Assembly: GCA_000442125.1 (NCBI GenBank)
Contig: KE546984.1
Coordinates: 248,001 to 312,000, forward strand
Direction: 5' to 3'
Origin: Opeltia flavorubescens
Lineage: Eukaryota > Ascomycota > Lecanoromycetes > Teloschistales > Teloschistaceae
DNA length: 64,000 nt
The notes below the pieces were generated by a model. The model ran no database searches. It saw only the letters and a program-made list of their open reading frames with translations, and was not told where the DNA came from. Positions 22,965-35,270 of the stretch are shown here, piece by piece. The first letter of the stretch is position 1. Each line of letters starts with the position of its first letter. Made by a program: the position numbers and the translations under genes.

Positions 22965-24179
22965 ATTGATATTGTGGTAGTGAGACAGGGAAAAATTCGA
23001 GAGTGGAAAGATTTTGTTGGCAAGGAAAAATGCTGGACGATTAGAAGGGAGCTTATTAAATTCAACTGGAATTGTTTCGCTCTACCGGAAATGAAGCAGC
23101 AGAGGTTAATGACGTGAGTTGTACTCACATGTAAAAGACATAGTAGGCTGGGGTCACTTTTCCGCTAGGAAAATACAGAAGGCAATCCATTGTCCAGTAT
23201 GTGCGGAAATCGGGAGCCGAGGGTCCCTCCGGGCCACCAAGTGACACTATCCATTATCGGCGACTGAAGAACGCAGCAATGTAGAAGGATAGTTAGACCT
23301 TGAAGCCCATATTTTGACCGCGGCATCCACGTTATCTTCAGATCTATACTATACGGTTTGCGTCAGAGGTAATCCGGCGGCCGAGACGGTCGTCAAGGTA
23401 AATACTCTACCACTGCGAATGGTAGTATCTAGACCTCTTCACATAGGGATGGTGACATTGCAGTGCTTCTCGTTCGGGTTGTTCCGGATATCTGGGAACG
23501 TACTGTTCACGTGAAAGAGAAGGCACACTTGCTTAGGATGCGTTGAAGATTGGAAGCGCTCGAGAGAAGTTGCCTAGTATGAGCGCCAAATGTAGCAAGC
23601 CTGGAGAATAGACGATGAGAAGATGTTCTATACGCACGTTATCAGGTGACTATTATGATATCCCAGTTCTCTCACAATCTGGTAGGAGATGGTACTGCTG
23701 TATGAAGACTCTCGGTTGTGTTGCCTGTCGAGTGCCATGTTGTAAACTGAACGAAGCCGCTGGTATGTAATTTGAGGAGAACTTAATCTGGTGTCTGCAC
23801 ATATGAGGAAAGTTTGATGGTATGACTGGTAAAAATTGGCACTGACAATGCAAATTATGAAGTTGCTGCACGCTTGGTAGATTATTTTTAAGCAGCGAAG
23901 AAGTAAAGGAATGCATAGCGTAGGTCATTAATGTTAAATAATTATTGAAATCGAACGACGATCTGCGATGTGAATGTAGCAACACGATATAGCAGTAGTC
24001 GATAGGACGGAAATGCCTATCTGTTAGATGAGGTATCCTCAATGCAATTGTCCACAATGAGCAAGTTTCATGGCCTCAAAATCGATCATTGAGAGCACCA
24101 ATTTCATTATCGTCTACATTCATGTATCGCATCTATAGCTAGAAAGAAAAGACCGAGTACCACATTGATCTACTGCACA
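22965..24179. other. Intergenic between EthD gene 1 and the PKS 3' end
   Basis: Promoter of the EthD gene and downstream flank of the PKS. Scattered short frames without family character. Nothing else recognised. Confidence 0.5.
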
Positions 24180-27100
24180 TCATTCCAAAAGAAACCTCGA
24201 AACAATCTGACCCGTCTCCTCCATCTTCTCCCCCGGATCCATAAGACTGAAATGATTGACCTCATCCATCACGCTGACATTCAGCCGGTCTCGCCCCAAA
24301 ATGCTAGCCCATCCATCAGCCGAGAAATCCGTACGGTTGTTAAGCAGCCAGAACATCTCCCGCGGATCATCCGGGCGTGTCTCCATCTTCGGGCCATCCT
24401 CATCCTTGCAGATACCGTCGCGCGCATACACGATTAGAGAAGCCGGAGCATCAGGAAGAGGGGTAGGCTCGTAGTCGTCCAAGATGCTCAGAAAAGCGTC
24501 GAAATGCTCGCGCAGCCATTGAGGAGGTTTTTTGCCCTTCCCTCCGCCAAAAATGCCCAGCGAATCGAAGAAATCGTACATCCTCTGCGGTGGGTTCTGC
24601 AAGCCGATTGGATTGGGTGAGTCGAAGAGGATCAATTTGTCAACCTTGATGGCTTCGGGCTGTGGTTGTTGTAACTGACGAACAGCCTCTAGTGCTAAGA
24701 TGCCGCCGGCTGACCACCCGCCCACAGCGATCTGAGCTTTTGTTTTCCGGCTCTGCTGCAGAAGGAGCAGCTGTCGAACCCGGGCCACATATCTGGACAC
24801 CATGGTCGACAAGTCGACTCCAAGACGAACCATCTCCGCTCCTGTTTTGCGCCACGGGCAATTAAGCCCAATAACGGCAACGCTGTCAGGATCCATCGTG
24901 GGTGCCACCGCGGCGTAAGAGGAGGCCGAACCAGAGCCGTCGGGGAAAAGAAAAAGGATAAGCTCTGCGGTTTGCGGAGAGCCTGAGAGCAGAATGGACG
25001 TTGCCTGAGGAAGTGAATGATCATCGACGGACTGGTGCAATGAGTCCCCTTTCGAAGTTTGGCAGTTAGATGAGGCCGTCGGTAATGGCAATTGATTATT
25101 GGATGGTTCTCTAGGCTTCTTCGCGGTAGGCTGGTCTAAGCCAAGAACTTTGCATAGCGCCTCCTCGACGTCCTGCAAGGTTTCAGACTCCATGAACAGA
25201 CTTCCGGGATCGTCGACCTCTAGGAGCTCTTGCAGCTTCCCGCCGATAGTCAGACTAAGTAAGGAGTCAACTCCAATGTCTGCCAAGCAAGTCGACGGTT
25301 TCAACTCGTCCATTGCCACACGCGTCTCCTCAGAAATAAATTGTCTTACTATCAGACAAGCACGGGTGCGTCCGGAAGACGATGATTTATCTTGCTGGGG
25401 TGTGTCCGGGTCAGTCGACGTGCGACTGCTTGTAAGGTGTATTTTCGCACCCTCATCGTCGCTGCTGTTGTCCGAGCTAGAGCTCGTTGCCACTAAGGTT
25501 TCCCTGTCAGCTTCCTCACCGCCGATCATGGCTTGGAGGTCTTTGACTGCGGGGCAATCAACGAATAAAGACGACGAAACGTCCATCCCAAGTTCGCCGC
25601 GTATCTTTGACGTGATGGTTAAAGAGAGCAAGGAGTCGATTCCCAATTCGGTGAATTCGCTCTCAGCCTTGAGCTCCGACGGCTCAACGCCAACTTCCTG
25701 GCTGATAAGGGCCAAGATTCGGCCAAAGTTGCCAGATGAGAAATCCGCAACAGATTTGATCTTTGCCAATTGCGGCTTAGGAGGTGATAAATGAGCAGCT
25801 GGTTTCGGTGCTTCTATAGATACAGGGCTCTGCGATTGGACATTCGACGCAGCGGCTTTCGGATTTGTGGTGTTTGTCTTGCTTGGAAGGAGGTGGTCAA
25901 GCATGCGACGCGGCACGCCTTGGAACTAGATTCGGTCAGTCAGAAGCTGCTGCAGAGAGAATAGATGGGGGAGCAGTTGAGCGTACCGTCACGCCTTCAA
26001 AGATAGCTATAATACGGCCATCGTCCAGAATGTATGTATCACCTGAATAGGTTGTTTTCTCAATGAGTTGCATCCGATTATATGCACGGTATTTCTTGCC
26101 CACCTGGGGAGGTTCAGCGAGCCGCATCCTCTCCCACCCGTGGTTGATGAACACCTGTGCTCGGCTGTCAACGCCATCATTAGCGTTCATGATGAAGCCG
26201 GCAATATGACCTAGACTGTCAATCCACCTGGGATTCAAGTGGAAGCCCTCTTGGCCCACTTGGAATTTCACTGTGGCGACGGCTTCTAGACGCTTACTGT
26301 CGAGTACTACTTCGGTCATGCCCTGATATTCTTTGCCATAATCTACCAGGGCGCCAAATAGTTTGTACGCCATCCCCCGCTTGATCAGATGGCCATCCGT
26401 GTCGTCGTTGGGGTTGTGTACGCTCTGATCTAGGGCGTCAATGCGCGCCGCGATGAGGTGCGTGTTGCGTTTCCACTCATCTATCCAACGCTGCTGAGGC
26501 GTCACACGCACTTCGAGCTTGGCATGCGAGGTAGTGCGCTTGCCGTTCGCGTCCACGCTGAAGATTGCCATTGAAATAAGATGCGAAGACCACTTGGTTG
26601 TGGCCGAGAGGCGAAATCGGTGAGATTCTTTATTAGGCCGAGCGATCAGCGGATTGTCGACTTTAACATTATTCACTTCAAGACCGAGGGTGGCAGTGGA
26701 AAGCTGGTTGGGGCCTTGTAGCAACATGTAGTTGGCCACAGTCAAGGCAAGGTCGGCATACATTGACTATGATCGGATTGCGCATTAGTAGGCGGTAAGG
26801 GACTGACGGAAATGAGAATCAGTCAAAATTAATTTGGACTTACCGAAGGACAGAGAGCAGCCCCGTTTACCAAATGTCCTTTGAAGACTGGCTGTAATCT
26901 TTCATCAAAGATATCAGATTCCACAACCAGCGAGGATTTTTCAACGCCATGCGACTCCTCAACTATCTGCTGGGCACAAGGTGAAAGGTATTTTCGAACG
27001 ACAGCCGGCACAGTCGACACCTCGGTTATAGATTGTTGCATTGTGCCGTCTCCTTTGGTGAGACAAAAGTCGTTGCGGTATTGGATCCAGTAGTTCTTTG

Positions 27101-30100
27101 CATCCCAGGAATACCTCGGAAGGTCCACCACCTCGTGCGCAGCTGCGAAATCGCGATGGTATTCATTCCAATCGACATCAATTCCAGCAAGGTACAGCAC
27201 CTCAAGGGCTGCGGCCACCGTTTTGTAACCATCAACTTTGTGGCGTAATGTCGCAACTACCTTTAAATTTGAGCCAAGAGTCCCCTTAACCATACCGCTA
27301 CAGATAGGATGTGCCCCGAGCTCAAGCCAAATAGTGCGTTCAGCGGCACCGGAGCCAATACCACCATCGTCTGGGTGAACAGCAGCCGCCGCCTTCAGAG
27401 CACCAGCGAAGTCTACTTTGCCTCGGCAAGCAGCAGCCAGATATGACGCATTGAGCGTATCGCTGTTCCCTGCAGGTACCGGCCGACCGAGTAGTGGTGA
27501 CAGGACTGGGATAGTGGGTGGGTGGTAGGTCACCCCTTGTGCCGCAGCCTGCTCGAATTCTGCGAGGATCGGTTCGACTTGAGCTGAGTGGAAAGCGAAC
27601 GGAACATCAAGACGAACAGTTTCTATACCTTTATCAGCGGCTGCCTCGGCGACTTCGAGTATCTTATCCTTGGGCCCCGAGATCACATGGCTCAATGGCT
27701 GATTTGCGCACGCCAGTTCGCATTTCTCACCTTCAGAGCTTTGATGAATCAGCTGCTCTACGGCCTCTTGAGACCCTTTGATAGCGAGCATGGTATGTGT
27801 ACCGGGTACACAACGTGCCTCAAGAAGTGTAGCCCTCGTGCCAACGAGAAAGATCACGTCGGCAACACTGAGGACCCCTGCGGCGTAGAGCATGGCATAT
27901 TCACCTAGGCTGTGGCCAATGACGGCAGCGGGAGTCACCTTCCAGCTTTTCCAGAGCTCGAAGAGCGCAATCTGGACACACACGAGTGCAAGTTGCGCCA
28001 CCACCGCATTGACGGCCGTGAGGTCAGCTGTAGTAATGGAGCCGTCAATGAGACCAAGGAAGGGCGGGAAATTCTGCGACTTTGCAATACGATTGAGTTG
28101 GAGAATCCTCGCATGAAATGTGGCGTTGGTGAGAAAAAGTGACTTCGCAAGCTCCGTGTAGAGTGCATTTTGCCCTGTAAACACAAAAACTACACGAGGC
28201 TGCTTATTCGCTGTGGTGGGAATGGGCTTGATGTCAGCCTGTGCCGCTTGGATCTCCGCTAAACGCGACTTGAGAGTCGAGACGATAGACGATATATCTG
28301 ATCCTGAAGAGACGATACGGTAATTGTAGTGCGTACGTCTCGCCGTCGTTGTGTATGATAGCGCAGCAAGCGAAACGGCAGAAGCTCTTTTTTCCAGGAG
28401 AGCGATTAGCGAAGCAATATTGGCTACTAGAGACTTGGGTGTTCGAGCTGTCACTGCAACAACGTGCACAGAACGAGGATCTTTTACAGTAATGGGAGAC
28501 TGTACAGGAGCATCTTCCAAAAGAATTGCTGTGTTCCCGCCAGCCGCACTGAAATTGTTGAGGAAAGTTGCTCGCTTGTTCAGGACCATATCCTGACGCC
28601 TCCACGGAGTTGTTTCCATAGCAATGTTCACACCGCGTTGGGCAAGATCCAGCGGGTAATTGTGATTGATTCGAGTCTTGATACCACAATGGCGTGGGAT
28701 TTCGCTGTGCTTCATCATCATAAGTACCTTGATTAGCGAAGACACGCCAGATGCAGACTCCGCGTGCCCAATGTTTGCTTTTGCTGAACCAATATACAAA
28801 GGGCGGTTTGGCTGCATGCTCGTTCTCTCATATCCAGGCACAAAGACTGACAGGACTGAGTTCATCTCGGTAGCGTCGCCAGCCTGGGTTCCAGTACCGT
28901 GCATCTCCACGTAGCTGACATCCAGTGGGTTGGTGTCGGCGCGGCGGACAATTCGTTTGAATACACTGGACTGATCACCCTCATGAGGCCGCGTGATACT
29001 GTCTGTTTGTCCGCAGTGGTTAGTATTGGTACCAACAATGACGCCAAAGATTGGGTCATTGTCTGCTTCGGCATCCTCTAGTCGCTTAAGAATGACTGAG
29101 CCCACTGCATCGGAGCGGCAATAACCACTGGCTTCATCGTCGAAAGCGTTGCAATTGCCGGTCGTTGACAGGAAGTGGCCACGATCCAAGCCGGCAAAGT
29201 TGTCCGGATTAGTAAGTACGTTGGTGCCACCAGCGATGGCTGTATCGCACTCGCCCCTCCAGAGATAACTGCAAGCAGCTTGGATAGCAGCGAAGCTCGA
29301 AGAACACGCGGTATCGATACTTAGACTGGGGCCAGAGAAGCGAAAGAAATAACTAATTCGACCAGGCACAAATGCCCGATTACCGCCGGGGATGAAGTAG
29401 GTTCCCACATCCTGTCCACTGTTCACCTCCCTCCAATCATCGCTAGTAGTGCCAAAGAAGACGCCCACCCGATCTTGTTGGGTGCTTAGTGTCCGGTTGC
29501 GCACCATACCGGCCATCTCCATAGCCTCATACGTTGTCGTGATGGCAAGCCGCTGCCCCGGATCCGTATTCTCAGCCTCACGTGGAGACATATTGAAGAA
29601 ACGGGCGTCGAACTGGCCTGGCTCGTCGATGAAGCATCCATACTTGACGCGGCTGGTATTTTTCTTCTTGCCCGTCGGATCGAAATGCGTTTTCCAGTCG
29701 AACCTGTCGGCTGGAATTTCACGGTGCACATCACGGCCGTCCTTCAGTAGCTTCCAGAATGCTTCATTGGAATCTGCTGAGGGGAAACGGCCGGAGTAGC
29801 CGATGACGGCAATCTTCGAGTCTTCGAAGCGGCCGCTAGGTGAAGAAGGCGGGACTACGCTGGGTTTTTGCGGTAGAGACACATCCTGAACGGCTATCTG
29901 GATGCTCATTTTCTTTGCCAGCGTCGTCGATACCATGGAAGCAGCATTGCTGGAGAAGGGCAGAATGGTACACTTTTCTGTATAGGCTTGTGACAGCAAG
30001 GTGCTGCACGATTCAAGTAAGTGGTCCCAATGGATGGGCTTTTGCAGGGTTTCTCGAACCACAGTTCGGAGGAGATCAGTGAAATGAGATGCCTCTATGA

Positions 30101-31175
30101 TCATGCCCGTTGATGGTGAAAGTAGAGGAATCTTAGTTATTGGCCGCAGGACAGATTCGACGTTCTCTTGTGAAGCTTGGCCGACGATCTGATCCACATC
30201 CGTGTCATCAAAGAGATGAGCTGCATGGTAGGGCGAGCGTATATCCAAGTAGTAGCGTGACTGTAATCTAGTAGTGTTGGTCGATATGAAATCTTGCAAG
30301 ACAGCCGGACGTCCGCTCAACGTTGTCGTTTTGCTGACAGTAGTTGCACTGACCCAAAGCGATAAGTCACGAAGTGGTGTCTAAAACAGAATTAGTCGTC
30401 TGTACCCAAGTGGAAATACTGTTGTGGAATATCTGACTTTGGTGTGCATGTACTCGCTTAGCATCTGATCGAGGTCGACTTCACCTCGAGCGCTAAGAGC
30501 AGCTGACCATGAGGTGTTAGATTGCGTGGATTCTACACGCGACGACAAGCTCTGGCCGACTAGAAATGATCGGAGAGCGGTTCTGAAAGCTGCCAACGCA
30601 GCATGTACTCCGTTGCTTATAAGATGAGGTAAGGTTTGTGAGCAACTGACGGCCGCTGCGGCAAAACCGCCTGTGCAGAGGCCGATGACATAAGTATCAT
30701 TGAGCGGTGGAAACGGCCTTGAGCCTTCTGTGAAGTATCTGTCATTTATTAATTAGCAAACACGTCTGAGATCTACAGTCACAGGATGTAGGGGTAGTAT
30801 AAAACGCAGGGTGGATGTCATTTACACAATGGATTGAGCCACCTCATGAACGCTTAACAAGAAGAACTCCAGCACCGAAGTGCCGTCTGTCTCTCTCAAT
30901 TTCGCAAGAAGATCAACGAGGGTACTAAATCGTGGAAAGAGATCTTGTTGCTCCGCAGGTAGCTCTTCAAGCAACCTTCGCAAAGAATAGCTGACTCTAT
31001 CAAAAAAGGAGAGAAGGAGAGGATTAGTCTTGACATGCAACAGGCGACGTAACGGGTCCTCGAATTGCATTACGCTCAGGTCGCCATACAGCAGTACCTG
31101 GCAATGCTTCCCAGGAATCTGGGCTTCGGACGATGGTGTCGCCATGGGCGACGTTGACACCGAGGGTAGCGTCAT
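24180..31175 (-). CDS. Non-reducing polyketide synthase, SAT-KS-AT-PT-ACP-ACP-TE
   Basis: Core enzyme of the cluster; builds an aromatic polyketide from malonyl-CoA and folds it without reduction. Exons 31175-30826, 30738-30438, 30380-26844, 26766-25987 and 25925-24180 total 6714 nt, 2237 residues. SAT: Cys138 in GLCTGG and His269 in SPYHAAHL. KS: about 406 onward, Cys576 in DTACSSS, His711 in EMHGTGT, His756 in ANIGHAES. AT: Ser1041 in GHSLGEYA. PT: His1386 in KGHLVNGAALCPS and Asp1579 in RWIDSLGH. ACP1 Ser1754 (LGIDSLLSL), ACP2 Ser1877 (IGVDSLLSL). TE: Ser2061 in GGWSAGG and His2214 in VNHFSLM. No methyltransferase or reductive domain. All catalytic residues are intact, so it should be functional. 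KS blocks recall the aflatoxin/cercosporin/bikaverin synthases, but chain length and cyclisation cannot be read by eye. It starts 623 bp from the divergent EthD gene 2. Confidence 0.95.
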
Positions 31176-31798
31176 GGTCGAGTATGTCTGCAGAATCGAA
31201 GACGCAAGCAGGTAACAAGGTAGGAAATAACGATGCTAAATGCACTATAACCATTACACCCTATGAGAACTACATGTCCTACCATATCCTCGGAAGGTCT
31301 GCTGAAGATGAATGACGTGATGTTCTTCACAGCTGCAAGAGTCAGACTCTTCCAGCGTACCTGCGGTAGGCCAGCCATCCGCAGCCTCGGGCGACGGGTT
31401 CCGGAGCATGGTCATGCTAATGCGGCGCCGCTGATGCTATCGTGTATCAGTTCTTCCTCGGATTGCGGCTTTGTAAGAGATAAGAGAAGATTCCAGTATC
31501 ATGTAGATGAAAGCGGTTTCCGGATCAGTGGATCGAGAATTATGTAGGCGCTGGCTCACCTGCCGATTAAGCAAAGCCAATGAGCGTGATTGATAATCTC
31601 ATAACCTGATAACTTGGTCAATTCACCCCTAGACGTAGCATAATACCTCCCTTGTTTTCGTACTCACCTCCAACCTGTCTTAAAGTCGCAGGCTCGATTC
31701 AACCGTCGCTATTCACGGCGCTTGAATCCTATACACAATTGTGATTAATCCTTTCGTACAATTGTTTTTCGGAATCTGATGGCGCAGGAGCTGGAAAA
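31176..31798. promoter_or_regulatory. Bidirectional promoter, PKS / EthD gene 2
   Basis: Shared upstream region of two divergent biosynthetic genes, so joint control is likely. It contains a CGG-N3-CCG inverted repeat at 31395-31403 and a 10-bp palindrome GCGGCGCCGC at 31422-31431. Both are of the kind bound by zinc-cluster regulators; binding is inference. Confidence 0.5.
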
Positions 31799-32319
31799 AT
31801 GGCATTGCAAAGATCTTACACCTTGACCGTCTTTTGCTACAAGAGGGCAGGCACGGAGGAAAAGGAGTACCATGAATACATCAGCAAAGTCCATGGCGGA
31901 CACCTCAAAGCTTTGCTGGCCAAGAAGGATATCTTAGCTTTTAGCATGGTAAGCGACGTCCAATTCTGGCCATTAATCTGTCACCTGTTTGAGCTTCCCA
32001 TGCTTGCCATTCTTGAAGTCTGGCAAAGCGCGAGGCTAACAGATCTGGTGCTTGAAAGCAACACAATACAGTAGACACGACCAAGCTTCTGAAGGGCAGG
32101 GTATCTGGCGGCCATCTTCCAACCGAGAACATCTCGAGTTGTGATGCACTCATTCAGATTGTCTTCAATGATCTTGAGGATTATGTAGGCTTACAAGATG
32201 ACCCTCACTTGATTGCTGTTATCAGTGCAGATCATAGAATTATGGCGTATCCAAATCGAACGAGGTTCGCTATGGGATGGTTTGAAGTGCACGTTGCTGA
32301 GGGGAAATCTGTCACCTGA
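31799..32319 (+). CDS. EthD-domain small protein 2 (polyketide dehydratase/decarboxylase type)
   Basis: Two exons (31799-31948, 32059-32319) encode 136 residues, paralogous to the gene at 22364. Shared blocks are KEYHEYISKVHGGHLKALL, QHNT right after the intron, CDALIQIVFNDLEDY, DDPHLIAVISADH and MGWFEVHVAEGK. The intron ends at AAAG|CAA; using the later CAG acceptor would run into a stop, so this acceptor is chosen on frame and on agreement with the paralogue. It has one intron fewer than its paralogue. Transcribed divergently from the PKS, it is the best candidate for the enzyme acting first on the released polyketide, either dehydrating or decarboxylating it (inference from the tpcK/aurZ family). 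Confidence 0.88.
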
Positions 32320-32732
32320 GAGCAATCCAGCTAGCTCAATGAGAGAAGGATCGCTAAAGGATGAAAGGGTCAATGTAAAGCATTTATCTGAGTGTTTAAG
32401 ATATGCTTGGATGGCGGGTGGTGTGCAGAATTTCCAATTAAGGAATGCCAAGGCTGCTGACTAAGACCCTCGCAAGGTTAGAATTTCCTCATTTCCTCTA
32501 TCAATCGTCACCTTTACCTTATGTTACGGAGATTTTGGTTGCTGTGTAATGGAAGGCGATGGGTTGGCATCTGAACCTATCGTTCTTGCATAGGCTCCCA
32601 ACAGCTTGTAATATCGAGCTATCGATTCTATTGTCTCTGCTTGATGAGGATTGAATTTGACTCGAAGTACTACCAACAGCACCGTTGTGATACAGAGTGG
32701 CATAGGCAGTCAATTGTCCACTTCAGACAAAT
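32320..32732. other. Convergent intergenic region, EthD 2 / O-methyltransferase
   Basis: 3' flanks of two convergent genes. Holds one copy of a 22-bp direct repeat (32444-32465) whose second copy lies at 35219. Confidence 0.55.
32444..32465 (+). repeat. 22-bp direct repeat, copy 1
   Basis: Core GCCAAGGCTGCTGACTAA. An exact 22-bp match recurs at 35219-35240 in the same orientation. Read in one frame both copies encode NAKAAD followed by a stop. Confidence 0.85.
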
Positions 32733-34342
32733 TTACTCAAGACCATTGACAGAGTTCGCCCCGTTGGCTGTAAAATGTACTTGCCACAAGCCACGACAGC
32801 TATGCGATGTAGACCTTTGGCTATAAGTTATCTGCAAAGAATGCCATCCCTCGTCAGCATGTGATGCCATGTCACATAAGCAAGCACTATAGTGAACATA
32901 AAATACCATTGGAGTTAGCTTACCTCGAAGTCCGAGAATACTTTTCGAATCAATGCATCCCATTCAACGGACGTACGCTGCTTCACATTATGCATTGTCA
33001 TCAGAGTCACATCACGCCGTCGAAATGCCCTCTCAACATGCGGTTCAAACATGCCCCATGCAGGCGACACCAGGTCACTGATAACGAGCAATGGTCCATC
33101 AGGACGTCGCATTGACGGGATGAAATTTTGCAGGAGCTCGGTAACCTTGCTGTCATCAAGGCACCAAAGCACGCCACGTAAGAGGAACACCATGGGGGTA
33201 AAGCCGCTGTTGCCAGTATTGTTTGCCGTCTGGATCGAGCGTGGGGCGAAGAGATCACGTTGGGTGAAGTGTATGCGACGCGAGAGCTCGGCGGGGAGAT
33301 CTTGTCGTCCTCGTTGAAGTAGCTCCAGAGAGGAGTCTTCGATCTCAAAATTCACATTGGGAAAAATGGCGGCAAGCAGACGGGAGAAGGAGCCGGTCCT
33401 ACCTGAAACTTCTATGAGGATAGGTTTTCGACCGTGTTGGGTAAATTCCTGGTGGTTGGCGAGCCAGTCAATAATCATGCCGTTGCCCGGATCAAGATCT
33501 ACGTACACCACCTCTGTCAGTGTCGACCAAGCACTTCGATAAGAGACGATCACAGGCTTACTCTGCGACACGCTCTCCATGGCTTGAGCAAAGCGTTTCC
33601 CTTTCTCTGGATACTTGGCATGCCATTCATACATGGGCATTCCCCATCTAGATATACTCAATTATGTATTGATAGGTTGGTAATTGTTCAAATAGTGTAC
33701 TTACGCATACTCAAACGCAGCCTGGCCCCTCCAGAAAAGGTTGGGCTTCTTTAGCGAATCTGCTAGATGGGCACTTGCCACTCTGGTCTCGAACAGCTGG
33801 AAGTGTATAAAGCTCTTATACCCCTTGTCTCTCACCAGCACCTCAGAGATGGCCGTGTGGGCGAAAGAACCCTCTTTTGTCTCCTGCAAAATGCCAGCCG
33901 TTGCGACTAGGCGACAAATGCGCATCAATTTCTCTGGTGGTAACCCCGTCAGCTCCGCAAGTTGCGTCGCTGGCACAGGAGAGCCATCGAGAGGCATCTG
34001 TTCTAATACATCGAACTCGAGTAAAGTGTACAGCGCCCCATGTTCCCAATTTGTCGAGACATATTCATGTAGAAAACTGTGCGGACCCTCTACAAGATTG
34101 CCCAATTGCTGTGTTAGGGCAAGAATGGTGGAACGTAAGGTTTCAATTTCCTCGTCGTGCAAGTTCCATAGATCAGACTTGGCGCCGGCGACAAGGCTGC
34201 TGGGAGGGGAGACAGAGCGTTGCAAGAGCTGCTTGGAGAGATTGGAGGTGCACAAGAGAATTTTCTCGGCAGTCTTGACAAGGCTATCCTGAGTCATGGA
34301 GGTCATTTGCAATGTTTCTGGAGAGAGAAGGGGTAGAGGCAT
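32733..34342 (-). CDS. SAM-dependent O-methyltransferase (class I, polyketide type)
   Basis: Exons 34342-33705, 33647-33562, 33498-32924 and 32831-32733 give 465 residues. The N-terminal dimerisation/winged-helix region (ALYTLLEFDVLEQMPLDG, LTGLPPEKLMRICRLVA) and the C-terminal Rossmann fold are those of fungal O-methyltransferases that methylate phenols of polyketides. The SAM loop reads LIEVSGRTGSFSRLLA, less glycine-rich than the usual VDVGGG. Other conserved blocks are LDPGNGMIIDWL, FEIEDSS, RDLFAPR, FLLRGVLWCLDD and LLVISDLVSPAWG. The 63-bp third-exon intron (33499-33561) has no stop and keeps frame, so retention would insert 21 residues; family alignment favours removal (ESVSQ-NLDPGNG). 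The last exon is the least certain. Confidence 0.88.
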
Positions 34343-35270
34343 GTCGGCTCGGACTGCCGACTTGATTGGCTAAAGAGACAAAACAGCAAAAGCATCTGGT
34401 TTGTCAATAAGGGACCGAGCTGGAATCATAGCTGATATCGTCGTCGCTCTACAAGGCGGAATCCAGATGACAGACGATAGCAAATTAGCCCAGATGAGTT
34501 TGCGATCACAGGGGCACGGCTGCCACATCTCCGCCGTCTCAGATCGCTACACCTCCATATTCCGGCTGGCAACCGCGAGTTTCCTTCGCGCTGCTTGGAT
34601 GTTCGTCATGTGCCTTACAGCTACATGGGAACACTCTCGGAAGGATTGGAGGACCAGAGCTGACAACTGTAGGTGGTGATTAAAGAGGTGTTCGGGTTCC
34701 GAAACCAATTTTCGCGTGCTGCCGGTCAGCAAATTTGTGGAGCATATCCTGCAATGGTGCAAAAATGGCATTTGCATGGTAATTTAGCGGACACCTGGCT
34801 TTGTATCATGAACACAAGGGTGTCGATATCTAACCACCGAGATGGCTTGCACCGATGCAACCGAAGGCTTACATCAGAGTAACACGGTCAATTGTAGAAA
34901 GATTCTAGCTGGAAAGCAGCCCAGGTGTGAAGCACATCTCGAGAATTTTCCCATGCATGAGCAGACATTGGATGTAGTTTGACTGCGTTATCACTAAGTT
35001 CAAATGACGAACGTTGGGCTTCGGATGGGAGAGTCATCGTTGGTGTGCACAAGTGGTTAATGTTTAATCACCGCCTGCTCTAGCAATTTGGCAGATGACT
35101 AAAGAAGCGAGGCAAAGGGCCATCGAAAGTATGAACTGGAATTCTGGGAATGATTCCGAAGGTACAGCATAGATCCGAAAATTTCACTTTGAAGACTTTA
35201 TCCGTTCAGAATCTCTTTAATGCCAAGGCTGCTGACTAAGTCATCTGCAGCCACAATACGACACCAAATC
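34343..35270. other. Intergenic between the O-methyltransferase and P450-1
   Basis: Promoter of the O-methyltransferase and 3' flank of the P450. Contains copy 2 of the 22-bp direct repeat. No gene recognised. Confidence 0.5.
35219..35240 (+). repeat. 22-bp direct repeat, copy 2
   Basis: Exact copy of 32444-32465, 31 bp beyond the stop codon of the minus-strand P450. Confidence 0.85.
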
